From positions 310,001 through 374,000 of the forward strand of contig CBFFRQ010000044.1 of the NCBI GenBank assembly GCA_965644315.1: a DNA stretch of 64,000 nt, in the 5' to 3' direction. The position numbers were made by a program, and so were the translations under genes. The notes below the pieces were generated by a model, which saw nothing but the letters and a program-made list of their open reading frames with translations, searched no databases and was not told the origin of the DNA. This stretch comes from Caecitellus pseudoparvulus (lineage: Eukaryota; Bigyra: Bicosoecida). Of the stretch, positions 29,700 through 40,034 are shown piece after piece (position 1 is the stretch's first letter; each line of letters begins with the position of its first letter).

Positions 29700-32197
29700 A
29701 GCGTGCATTGCGCAGGTGCGGGGCGCACGTTGCGCCGCTGGCAGGCTGTCCGCGAGCGGGGCACCCCCCCCCCCCCCTGACCATACTCGCCGCAAGCTCA
29801 ATGCAGCTAACCCTTCCCCAGCCACCACAACAGCTCGGCATGGTAGCTTGCCGCAGTTCCTTCACCGCTCTCTGCGCAGAGGCGCGCCCCTCGTTGAGAC
29901 TGCTGCATCTCAAGGAGAAGGCGAGAGAAGGCCGGCCCGACGCAAGACTGACACCCCTGCGCAGTGCACACACAGCACCACATTAAAAGGAAACAAGGCC
30001 ATTGGGTTTCACCCGATCCATTGCAAAGCCCACGAACTCCCTGCCGCTATGCTGAGTGTGCCAGCCTGTCCAAGCCCCGGTAGCAAGCGGAAGAGGCAGA
30101 GAGAGACGGCAGCGGCATAAGGTCCTTCGAGCATCAGCTGGCGGTCACCCCCCCCCCACCCCCCATGCCACGTCGCGGCGCAGCAGCTGCAAGTTCCAAG
30201 CCTGACGAGCAAGGCTCAGCTCTCCATGGGCACTCCCTGTGCCCTCCTGGGCGGCTGTGGTAAACAGCGTGCAGGTCATGGGCGTGGCGAGGAGGAATGG
30301 GTGCTGGTGTGATGGGGCAGAGAAGTGGGGGAAGGGGAGGTGGGTGCGGTTTGTACACTGGCACAGCAGCGGAGTACGTACAGGCGTGAACAGGGAAGAG
30401 CTTCGCTGAAATGACACGTGGAAGGGGCTATTGGAGCAACCACCTGATGCCTGGCACGCTGGCGCACCCGTGCGCGTCTGCGCCTTGATGGCTTTCCCTC
30501 TCCACCTTGCGCTGCCAGTGCGAAGTGGACTGCCGCCGTTCCAAACGTTACAGGCAGTCACTGTAACGTCTCCTCGTCAGAAACAGACCAATTCGCGCCG
30601 TGCCGGGCTTTGGGGCCGGTCCACACGCCAAATGTGCTGATATTCAAAGCATGGCTTGTCTGGGTGCGCTGGGCGGGGCTGAGCACGCCGTACAAGGCCG
30701 CGGTGAGCCGGCGTTGTGTCGGGCAGATGGAGTGCGCCAGCCACGTCGTGCGGTTTGGCCTGCTGAGCGCCCTTCAAGAGGAGTACTCAGTTCAGTGGCG
30801 GAAGGTGCCCATGTTCGTGTCGCTGAGACCAGGCAATTGTATCACGGCGCATGGGATGGCGAAAGGACACGCCGCGGCGTCTGAGATGTCGACGGGATTG
30901 CCGAAACGCTAAACGCGAAACGCGCCGCAGGTGAAGTGAACGCAGTTCGCGCTCGCTGCTCGATTCCTCGACTTCGCGGCAGCCTCAGCACAACGCCACG
31001 TGTTAGCAGAGCTGGCGACCACACGCGAATGATTCGGTCCCACTACTGTCCTTGGTATAGCGCTCCAAGAAAGGCCTGGGGAGAAGCTGAGCGACGCAGC
31101 GGCTCCAGCGGGCACGTGCCCTCCAGCTGGCTTCGCCCAGAGCGGAGCTCCTCTGAGGTTGAGCTCGGGAAAGCACTGTGTACGGGTGGGAGAAGGCAAG
31201 CGCCCTGTTCAGTCCCCCTCTCGTCGCTTGTTTTGAGCTCAGAGCTGTGCGTACGTCACAGGAAGGTGACACTGCACTGATGCGTTTTTGATGTGGGCGT
31301 GTCCATCTACTCGCCGCACGGCGGAGGCATTCCCGCGCCATGCTCGCGCCCTGTCCCTTCCGACGCTGCTGCCGGACGAAGTTGTGTTGTTCGACGTTGC
31401 CATATGTTGGGCAGTGTGCAGCTTACCTCGCTCCGCCCTCGGCGAGTGCGCCTTGGTCTACTTTCTTCAAGCTGTGACATGGCAACTTCTGCACAGCGCT
31501 GAGCAGTGTGGGCACATCAGAGAGGTGCCTGCAGCGCGCAAGCCGTGCGTCCGGAGGCGACGCCGCTTCTCAGGCCGACGACCACCCCGGAAAAGCTGCT
31601 TCTGGCACTGCTCATGCGGCACTTTACTTTACACGCGTCTCGCTGTGCTGCGGCGCGCGCAGGCTGGGAAGTTGCTCGGCGGCGGGATGGCAGCCGCTGC
31701 CGCCTTCCTTCCGGCCGCTGTCTCAGTGCCGAGCTGGGAGTCCACAAAACACCGGGCCACCCCGCCGGGGAGTCAGCTGCGCGCATATGCGTAGTCCGGG
31801 CACTACCCCGCGCTCCACATGCAAAACCACATATTTTCACCTACTTACAAGCAATTCGCCCGCCAGCACCGCCGCCGGTCGCCTCAACGCTCGTCCAGCA
31901 GCTCTGTCGAGGCCCAGCAGGTGAGTTTTCCCACGGTGTGACGGCGCAGGGACAGCGCAGGCCGGCCCTGAGCAAGGACGGCCGCGCTGCTCCCATATCC
32001 GCAAACCACACCCATGCTTCCTGCAGCAGCATTCTCACCTCCCCGTGCCCTTTCACTCTCCCACGCACAGACGCGCATACGCGCAGCGGGTCGTGACAAG
32101 CCGGGGTGCACTCAGGCGCACTCCCAACCAACCCTGCAGCTCCCTGCCCCTTGAGCGGCAGGTCAGGACACAAGCCACAGCCCACACTTCGCCCGAA
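29700..32197. other. 2.5 kb spacer between array paralogues 2 and 3
   Basis: The longest gene-free stretch of the window. ORFs in all frames are short, mutually overlapping and without recognisable motifs. There are C-tracts at 29763-29780 and 30146-30165, and no array-domain remnant was found. I see nothing further that can be supported. Confidence 0.45.
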
Positions 32198-34007
32198 ATG
32201 GCAAGCACCGGCGAAGCCTTGCTTGCGAAAGCGGCGGTGCGTGAGCGCTGGTGCCGCTTCCGCGTGGCGGCACGCCTGACGCGTGCCTCACTGCCACCTC
32301 CCCGCCGCTCTTTGCACAGGCGTCAGCGCTAGCGCCCACCTGCCCCTGGGCGATTGGCAGCCCTGCGACCGTGTTGTTGCTGCACAGTGCGGAGGATTCC
32401 CCCGAAGACGTCGTGCTGCACGTGCCGGGCGGCGAGCCGGCCCTGCCCAGCAACCAGGCAGGTGCAGGGAAGTGGCCAACCGTGCCATGCCCACGCCAGC
32501 CTGATCAGTCCAGGGAAGACAGCCCCTCGCCCGTTGCCTGGGCACAGCAGACACAGCAACGACTGCAGCAGACCCCTCCGCTGCCCCCTTCCATGCCTGG
32601 CTTGCATGGCAGTGGCAGTCCTGTGTATTCCGGTCCCCAGGCAAACCTGCAGGCTGCGTCAACCTCCGCGCACGGGGCAGAAGGGCTCTGGCAACCCCAA
32701 GACGGCACGCCAGAGCCGCAGGCCCAGTGGGAGTACCCGCAGTGGCAAAATGCCGTGTCCCAACCGTACACTTCGATGCCTTCTGCGCAACTGCAGGCTC
32801 CTAGCCCTGGCTTTGCCGGCGGGTCTTTCACCGTGGCGCCGCCCGCCATTGGCCAAGGGAGGGCACCCGCTCCCATGACAAGCCAGGGGGGGGGGCTGTT
32901 TGCAACGGGACCCCTGCCCCCACATGCCGCTTGGCCGGGGCAGGCACCGCCCCATGCCGCCGCCAAGATGCATGCGCAGGGGCAGGCGTGGGCGTGGCAA
33001 GGAAGCTCAGCGGGCTATGCCGCGCAAACAGCCCCCGGCGCCGCACCTTACCAGGCACCGCAGCTGACGGCAGGGCAGGGCATGCCTCAACCAAAATGCG
33101 TGCAGCCAGGCCAGACTCTGGGCAAGGCAGAGGTTGCGCGGCAGCGCAGGTTGGTGCCCAATCAGTTTCGGGTAGGTGCAGGCGGCTAGCCACCCGCAAT
33201 GCTGCCTCTGCGCGTTTTCGCCTCAGCACCACTCACGAGCTCCCCCCTCGTCAATTTTACGCAGTCGGACCGTGTCGTGACGTACCAGCCCAAGCTTGAC
33301 CGATGGGTGCGTGCCCAGAGCCCCGTGTGGGCCGCAGGCTGGGTCGCCAGCCTCAGGGGCAGCTTTGGCGTGGCGACACACGCGCCGTTACACGACAGCA
33401 ACTGTCCACCACACTTTGCACTGCCCTCCCGCTCCTGGCACAGGTCACAACCTTCACCTCCATCATCACCGGGCGCCAAGTGCGCGTGTACGGCACGTCC
33501 CTCTTTTCGGCCGCCTTGAAGCGCGACTTTGTGCGCCTGCGTGACGGCATTCGGCCTCGCACTGGCGCCTCCTCACTTTCCTGCTCCTGGCTTGTGCTGA
33601 GCGTGCCAGGCCTCTTCTCCTCACTCTGCCGCCGCAGGGGCACGGGCGTCGTGGAAGGCAACGGCACCCTGCGGTTCCAAGACTTCGCCTGGCTGGGCCC
33701 TGACCCGTGGGTGCTGGAGGACGCTGCGAGCGCAGCGGGTGTTGCGTTGGACGGGGACAATTGGCAAGCTATCTTGCAGTTGGCAGCCAGGGCGACAGGC
33801 TGCCCGGCCAACGCAGAGCATGCGCCCCCTCTAGCCCAGGACATTGCAGAGGGCCGCCTATACACCCAGCGAGAAGCTGCCTCCGTCACGTATGCCGGCG
33901 TGCAGGGTGGCGCGTTTCCTGGCCGCCCAAGCACCGTCGGTGCCTGCGGCGCCAGGCCACTGCTCCTGCCCAGCCGTGCCGGTGTGGCTTCCATGACACC
34001 CATGTAG
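32198..34007 (+). CDS. Array paralogue 3: four-exon copy with the same C-terminal domain
   Basis: Exons 32198-32236, 32320-33171, 33265-33306 and 33444-34007 give 498 residues; all three introns are phase 0 (donors GTGCGT, GTAGGT, GTGCGT). Residues 14-~280 are Gln/Pro/Ala/Gly-rich (for example AWPGQAPPHAAAKM). The stretch just before the domain, AEVARQRRLVPNQF, parallels EEARQRSLLPLQF in paralogue 1. The domain begins near residue 296: FRSDRVVTYQPKLDRW, then VTTFTSIITGRQVRVYG, LKRDFVRL, DGIRPRTG, CSWLVL, GTGVVEGNGTLRF, AWLGPDPW and DNWQAIL. The 42-base exon encodes exactly the SDRV...RW block, and its join to VTTFTS restores the spacing seen in the other two copies. A tail of ~80 residues after the domain is not shared. 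Function not assigned. Confidence 0.72.
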
Positions 34008-34186
34008 CCGTGGGTGCTTGGTTTAGGCTTGTGTCTGTGCGTGTGTCAGTGTTTGCTTTCGTCGGCAATGCATCCGGCTGTCAGGTCTGGTCACCCACTC
34101 GCTCGTCAGCGCATCTCTGCATTCATGCAACATGCAACGTGATGGCACCCCCACGCGCGCGCCCGCTGGCAGCTTGCTTGCCCCGC

Positions 34187-36663
34187 TCACGCACTGCCCA
34201 TCAGCTGCCCTGTCACAACCACTCGCCCCTCGCGTAAGTCCGCCTCCATCTGCTGGGCGCGGAAGCTGAGCCGGTTGCCAAAGTACACGTCGGCCAGCCC
34301 AGGCACAGCCTGCACCGCTGCGAGGGCTTCCAAAGCTGCCGGTGTGTCTCCCGCCTGGGCGGCCTGCGCAGCTCGCTCAAAGTGGTAGAATGCGGGGCCC
34401 CAAAACGCGTGGCTGCTGGGTGAAACGCGACCCTCCTGCACCAGCTCTGCCACGGCGCCCAAGCAGCGCACCTGCTGCTCAGGCCGCTGCACCTCCCGCA
34501 GCGCAGCCGCTTGCACAAGCTGTGCAGCTGCCAGGTCTTCGTCTGCAAAGGCACACTGTGGCGGCTTGGCGCCAATGCCCAGGAACCCTGACGAGGCAGC
34601 CTTGTGTGCTGTGTGTGCAGGAATGTAAAGTGCCGCAACACGCCCCTGGCGGTGTGCCAGCCACCCCGTGGTCCACTGCAGGGCATACTGCACAAGGGGC
34701 GTGGAGGTGGGGAACGTGTTCCACAGGTACGCCAGCTCCAGCGCCGGGGAGAAGAGCAGAAAATCCGCGTGACCAGGAGTGTGCGTGGGTTGGCTGGTGC
34801 TGGCGGCGTCAGCCGTCGCCGCCGCTTCCGAGCCGCCGCTGGCGCCAGGCGCTGCTCCTGGCAGCGGGCTGGCACGTGCGACAGAGTTGGCATCCTCCCC
34901 ACTCAGCAGAGCGGCGATGACCCGTGCAATGTGCCGCACAGGGCCACCAGCGTGGGCGGCAGCGGTACCAGCAGAGGCACCGCCTTCACCGCTGCTCGCA
35001 CCAGTGGCAGGGCTCAAGGCCGTCTCCACATCGGGCCACTCGACGCTGGTCGCAGAGGCTGCTGGCAACTTGCTGCGGAGACCTGCGTAGGCTTCCCCAA
35101 AGCGCTCCGCGCGGGCCACTGCCCACGCTTCAAATTGCGGAGTGCGGCCGCCTTTCGTCGTGGCCAGGCCTGGCACTGTGGCGAAGACAGTCGCTGCGAA
35201 GTGCACATCCCCCGACTGCAGGGCAGCCGCCGCCTGGGCAAAGGCACAGAAGCACTTGGACCAGGAGGACTCTGCTGCCAACTTGCCGAAGAGCACGGTG
35301 GCGGTGCGGAAATCCACCTGCAGCAGCGCGCACCATGCCAGCTCGTACTCACACAGCGCACGCAGGGAGGTCCACTGGCTCTGCGCAGCGTGAGCACGTC
35401 TGTAGGCTGCCGCGGCCTCGTGCACCGCCCCCGCAGCCCGCAGCCACCGGCCCTGGTACCACTGAAAGACGGCTGATGCAGGGTACAGAGTCAAGCAGCG
35501 CTGCAGAATGCCGCCCGCTTCGACGAGCCCCTTGCCGTCCCCTCGCGTGTGGAACATGGCCATTGAAGTATGGAAGGACATGAGCAGGAAGGAGGCGAAG
35601 ATGGCGTTCATGCTGCCGGTGCCCAGCGCCAGGCGCAGGGATGCAAGGCCGTACTCGCGATCGCCACTGAAACCCCACCACTGCGCGACAGCTCGGCGTG
35701 AGGGCGGCAGCAGGGCCAGCAGCAGGTTGAACACGCCAGAGCCAAATGCGATGCCACCAGCCACGACTGGGTGCAGGTTGGGCAGGCGCTTCCGCAGTGC
35801 AGCGCCGATGGTGCAAGGGAACGTGCGTGGTGTTGCGGAGCTTTGGTGCGGTGGTGTTGGCGGTGCTGCACCTTCACTGGGCGGCTGCGGAGGGGGGGCA
35901 CCCGCTGCTTCAGACGGCAGGACACCGTACACAGCAGCCACGTCCCCTGTGAAGGGTGGCAGGGCGTCGCCCAACTCAGCCACCAGCGCCGGCGTCAGGC
36001 CTGCCGACTTAGCAAGGCCGTTGAACGAGTTGTACGCTGAGCGCAGCAGCATGGCACCAGACAACGCCTCGCTCCACGTGGGCTCCAAGAACATCAACAA
36101 GGCGGACAGCACGCTGGCCTGGGCTTCCACCTGCTGGTACAGCAGTTTCTCGTTGTCTGCCGCGCCGGCGCCAGCGACTGCCTTGCGCCCGTCAAACTTG
36201 GCTGCGCGTTCTCGAACCGCCTGGAAAGGGCGACGCGCTGGAGTGCAAACACGGCGGTGTCGCATGCAGTGCAGTTCAGCATGCCCTCGAGTCATTCATG
36301 AAGTGGGGGTGTGGAGTACGCAGCACCTGCCGCTGCCAACCCTTGCTTTGGCAGGCGGACTCACTTTCAGCTTCGCTTTGCCCTCTGCCAGATCGTCAGG
36401 CTCCTGTGTGAGAAAACCCCGGATGAAGGCGTAGAAGGCGTCCGCGAAGGCGCCCTGGATGCTGTGCATGCGCGTGTGGCGTGGTGGTGAGCTGCGGATT
36501 GTGCACGGCTTTGCACCTGCCAGCACGGCACACACCTGTGCTCCGCCAACACGCCCAGCTGCGCCCGGGCCTCGTCGAACTTGTTGGCAAACACATTTCC
36601 AAATGCGACGGCGGCTGACTCTGCCGCGTCGTGCATGAAATCGCGGTCTGCAGCGGCTGCCAT
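34187..36663 (-). CDS. TTC39/IML2-family TPR protein
   Basis: Exons read leftwards: 36663-36536, 36461-36365 and 36220-34187, giving 752 residues. Introns of 74 and 144 bases have matching phases 2 and 0. N-terminal pattern: NVFANKFDEARAQL, then EHSIQGAFADAFYAFIRGF, GKAKLK and AVRERAAKF, as in TTC39/IML2. The core includes GSGVFNLLLALLP, WGFSGDREYGLASL, FHTSMAMF, GGILQRCLTLYP and FQWYQGRWLRAAG with following TPR-type helices (AYRRAHAAQSQW, LCEYELAWCALLQVDF, AAESSWSKCFCAFAQA). In yeast IML2 helps clear protein inclusions and associates with lipid droplets; animal TTC39 proteins influence lipid traits. An insert of ~60 residues rich in Pro and Thr (about nt 35790-35930) and a Gly/Ala/Ser-rich one near nt 34790-35000 interrupt the repeats. 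It converges on array paralogue 3 with 179 bases between stop codons. Confidence 0.85.
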
Positions 36664-36813
36664 GCCGGCTGGTCTGGTGTTGGTGAGGCACACGAGGTGG
36701 GGCAGGGAAGTTGGTTGAGGGGCCAGGCGGAACAGCAGGCTTGGACAGCGACGAAGATGGTGCCGGAATCGTGTCCTTGTTGAATTGCACAGGGTAGTCC
36801 CCGCTCACCTCCT

Positions 36814-38052
36814 TCACGGTGCCGCAGCGCCCTCCTCAGAGTCACTGCCGCCACCACCAGACACCCCAGACAGCGTGTCTGTATCACTGCTGTCATCAGA
36901 CGCAGCTGCCTCGGCTGCCATGCGCTTCCCACGCTCAGCTGCTGCCTGAGCCGCTGCCGCCTTGGCTGTGGCTGTGGCAGCAGCACTGCCGCTCAACGCC
37001 AACTCGTCACTGCTCACACGGCTGTTGGAGCGGCGGTTGGCACGGGCAGGTCCACGAGCACCCCCCCCCTCACCCCCCTCCTCTTCTTCCTCTCCCTCGT
37101 ACGTCGTGTCACGCCGGCGGTGCAAGTACCACGCGTCATCGTCCACGTCATCGCCGGGCCCACGCAACTTCCCAGCACTTGCTGCCACAGGGCCCCCCTC
37201 CCCTGCGTCACCCCCCCTCTCCTCCAGGACCAGGGGCCCTCCCCGAAACGTCACACTGGCACCTCGCGCCTTCGGTTCAGGTGACGCGGGCGGTGACTCG
37301 CCCGCTGCACCCTGGGGGCTGGGCGGCGCCACATCGGGACTGCCGTCTCCATCCCCACCGCGGCCCCCGCCCAGCGTGATGGCAGGGGGATGGGGTGCCT
37401 CGGAGGATGCTGCCCGGCCCGTGGCGGGGGCGGGGTCCCCCAGGCTGCTGCTGGAGAAGCGGTACCCAGCCGCCAGTGCAGGACTGCCGCCGGCAGCTGG
37501 GGCAGAGGGGGGGGCCACGTGCAGGGCTCTTGCTCCCACGGCGTCCCCCTCACCGGGCTCTGAGACAGGGGGCGCTGCGCTCTCTGCAGCTGCCTGGGCG
37601 GCCTGTGCAGCCGGGCCTGGGTGGGGCGGCGGCAGGGCAGTGGAGGGGGGAGACGCCGAGCCCAGCTGCCCTGTGCTGTCAGCTGACAAGAGGGGGGTGC
37701 GCGAGTTCGCCAGGGTGGAGTGCTGGGGGTCGTGAGGGGGGGTCGCGGCAGCCTCCCCTCGTGCGCCAGGCGCCGGTGGCAGCGGGAACTGAGCCGGCGT
37801 GGCTTGAGACCGCAGGCGGTCCTGGCGCACACGGCAGAAGAAAATAATGCCACATGCAAGGACCATGAGGCCCACAAGTGCGCCTGTCAGGCCGAACGCC
37901 ACCTTCTCGCCCTCTCCCAGTGACAGACGCCGCCGCAGTGTCGGCGTGGCAGGTGGTGAGCCAACGCCGTCGCCCGGCTCCAAGGCGGAACCCGCCACGC
38001 TCCAGGCAGCGCCTGCCAGCAGCAGCATGCAAAAGGGCGCACATCTACGCAT
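36814..38052 (-). CDS. Type I single-pass membrane protein with long acidic/Ser-rich cytoplasmic tail
   Basis: One exon of 412 residues from the ATG at 38052. A signal peptide is evident (MRRCAPFCMLLLAGAAWSVA), followed by a short Pro/Thr ectodomain (about 23-50). A single membrane segment spans ~51-73 (VAFGLTGALVGLMVLACGII), ending in RVRQDRLR, a stop-transfer cluster. The remaining ~335 residues are low complexity: Pro/Ala/Gly/Ser, then a Glu run, a short basic patch with possible phospho-sites (RRSNSRVSSDE) and a Ser/Asp-rich end. No domain is recognisable. The long-tail, short-ectodomain layout suggests an adaptor or a fast-evolving surface protein, but nothing in the sequence decides. 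The frame extends upstream without supporting pattern. The downstream same-strand TTC39 gene begins 150 bases after its stop codon. Confidence 0.6.
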   Translation of the reverse strand: MRRCAPFCMLLLAGAAWSVAGSALEPGDGVGSPPATPTLRRRLSLGEGEKVAFGLTGALVGLMVLACGIIFFCRVRQDRLRSQATPAQFPLPPAPGARGEAAATPPHDPQHSTLANSRTPLLSADSTGQLGSASPPSTALPPPHPGPAAQAAQAAAESAAPPVSEPGEGDAVGARALHVAPPSAPAAGGSPALAAGYRFSSSSLGDPAPATGRAASSEAPHPPAITLGGGRGGDGDGSPDVAPPSPQGAAGESPPASPEPKARGASVTFRGGPLVLEERGGDAGEGGPVAASAGKLRGPGDDVDDDAWYLHRRRDTTYEGEEEEEGGEGGGARGPARANRRSNSRVSSDELALSGSAAATATAKAAAAQAAAERGKRMAAEAAASDDSSDTDTLSGVSGGGGSDSEEGAAAP

Positions 38053-38339
38053 TGTGTGTGCAGTGCTGGCCTCAATGTCCAGGCTGGCCAGCGCGAGAGG
38101 GCTGTGTCGCGGCCGATAGGACGGCCGTCGCCGCGACTGCCACACCACCCGCAGCCTCACCTTGTGGGGGGCTCCCTTTGGCGGGGCAGGGGCTTGCGAA
38201 GGGGGCGGACCACGGCACGAACTACCAGGCGGAATTTTTGTGCCAGTTTCGAACATTTGCATTCGCGGACGGTAGTTGAATTTGCCCGTGGCGCGCGGCA
38301 TGTGTGAGGCGAGAGCACGAGCAGCGTCAGTCCGCCGCC

Positions 38340-39758
38340 TTATGCGGCCGCGGCAGCGGCTGGGTTGTAACTCCACGCGACCACCTGCCCCTTCTCGTAG
38401 CAGGGGAAGAACACGGTCGCGTAGCCCTCTGCGTCGTACAGCACGCTCTGCCACCCAGCTGTGCCGTGGCATGAGCCGATTTGCGTGAGAGTGTAGTCCC
38501 ACGGGTCACTGGCGCCGGCGGACGGGGGTGTCAGGATGTACTGCCCCTCTGCGCCGTCACCAGCCACGGAGATGAGGGGGCGGGGGGAGGAGGAGCCCAC
38601 CGCTGCGTTGGTGGGGTGAAACGCAGCAGCACGCCCAGGCGACGCCTGGCCGATGCCTGGCAAGATGGTCTTGAACCCCACGAACAGGTCATGCCGTGTC
38701 CAGGCTGCAGGGTCTGTGAAGGCGCCCGGGCCCGAGGGCACCTCGTACGCGTACACGCCCGACAGAGATGCGTTGTTGACGTGGTTCGTGACGAGCACCT
38801 CCGTCTTGCCGTCGCCGTCCAGGTCCACGTGCTCCAGGGCAAAAGCAGTGCCGATGGATGCATCCACCACGGTCTTCACCACGGTCGCAGGCGTGACGCC
38901 CGCCCAGCAAGCCATGCTGCCGCCTGCCGGCTCTGCTGTCGTGGTGGTGAAGGCGGGGCCGCCGCGAAGGCGCTGTCCCTGCGCAGAGCCAGGCGCGCCG
39001 GCCTGGCCAACTGACAACACTGCGAAGCCCGGGCCCCCGAAGAAGTCCGCGAAGGTGATTTCTTCACAGCCATCGCCGTCCAAGTCCTCGGTCTGGAAGA
39101 ACACGCCCGGGGAGTGTGTTCCGTTCGCGATGACGTGTTCCGTCCAGGGCCCTGAAGTGGTGGGGTTGCTTGCCGGCTGCTCCAGCCACAGCATCTCAGC
39201 TGCCTCGGCGCCGATGAGGGGCTTGGTGGCACGCGCCGTCAGGATGTCCAGGCGCCCGTCCCCATTCATATCGCGCAGCAGCGTGTGGTGGTAGAACCAG
39301 CCGCCCAGCCAGTTGCCCTTGGGCGCTGTCAGCGTCACGGTGCGCTGCAGGCTCCAGTCCGCGTTCAGCTGCAGCAAGCGCACGGCACCCTGTGACTTGC
39401 CTGGCACCAGGAAGCCATCTCCCAGCAGCAGGGCTGGTTGCGGGCCAATAGCGCCAGGGGGCACGCTGGTGACGGTGTTTGGCCAGGTGAGGTTGGAGGT
39501 GATGGTGGTGGCGTGCACCGAGGCGGGGAAGGGCGTGGATGTCAAGTTCCGCACAATGGTGAGGGCGCCTTTCTCAAAAGGGTCCCCTGTGAAGGACGTC
39601 ACCACCATGTGTGGCCCTGGCTCCGTGCCTGGCAACGAGTGCAATGACGTGAAGGCTGCGTTGGCCACGCTGAAGTTGCCCAAATTCACTGGGACCTGGG
39701 ACGCGCTGCTTGCCGCGACAGATGCCGCTAGAAGAAGTACTGACGCAGAGGTTCGCAT
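38340..39758 (-). CDS. Secreted FG-GAP/VCBS-type beta-propeller protein
   Basis: One exon, 472 residues, from the ATG at 39758. It opens with a signal peptide (MRTSASVLLLAASVAASSAS). FG-GAP/VCBS calcium-binding loops are visible: DMNGDGRLDIL (~163), DLDGDGCEEITF (~223) and DLDGDGKTEVLVTNH (~312). They are separated by ~60-90 residues with blade-like strands, such as GWFYHHTLLRD, PGVFFQTEDL and TAFALEHVDL. Several N-glycosylation sequons (NLTS, NLTW, NGTH, NNAS) agree with secretion. Related proteins are common in bacteria and protists and often have unknown ligands. No membrane anchor follows. Its upstream neighbour on the same strand, the PLC-like protein, is also secretory. Confidence 0.8.
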   Translation of the reverse strand: MRTSASVLLLAASVAASSASQVPVNLGNFSVANAAFTSLHSLPGTEPGPHMVVTSFTGDPFEKGALTIVRNLTSTPFPASVHATTITSNLTWPNTVTSVPPGAIGPQPALLLGDGFLVPGKSQGAVRLLQLNADWSLQRTVTLTAPKGNWLGGWFYHHTLLRDMNGDGRLDILTARATKPLIGAEAAEMLWLEQPASNPTTSGPWTEHVIANGTHSPGVFFQTEDLDGDGCEEITFADFFGGPGFAVLSVGQAGAPGSAQGQRLRGGPAFTTTTAEPAGGSMACWAGVTPATVVKTVVDASIGTAFALEHVDLDGDGKTEVLVTNHVNNASLSGVYAYEVPSGPGAFTDPAAWTRHDLFVGFKTILPGIGQASPGRAAAFHPTNAAVGSSSPRPLISVAGDGAEGQYILTPPSAGASDPWDYTLTQIGSCHGTAGWQSVLYDAEGYATVFFPCYEKGQVVAWSYNPAAAAAA

Positions 39759-40034
39759 GGTGCAGGGTGCTGTGACGGCTGGGGGGGAGTGTGGAGCCGG
39801 CAGCGGGTGCGTGCGGAAATTGAATGCACTCCTCGCTGGCACAGTGTGACGTGGTGCTTTGGCACAGCGCGGACAGGGGGCCGGGCGCTGTCTAGTGCTG
39901 GGTGTGTGCTGGAAGATGTGACGTCAGGCATGGCTGTAGCCATGTGCCGCACGTCTCCATGTTGGTGTAGTTTTGAGTGTGCGGGTGTGCTGCCTTGCTT
40001 GCTCCTGGTCGTAGCTGAAGATTCCGCAGTGCAT

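Noticed and set aside
30610-30912. 100-residue ORF between array paralogues 2 and 3, considered as a decayed array copy
   Set aside because: It has none of the array-domain landmarks.
31288-32096. Overlapping ORFs of 168-196 residues before array paralogue 3
   Set aside because: Arg/Ala/His-rich shadow composition, no splice logic and no similarity to neighbours.
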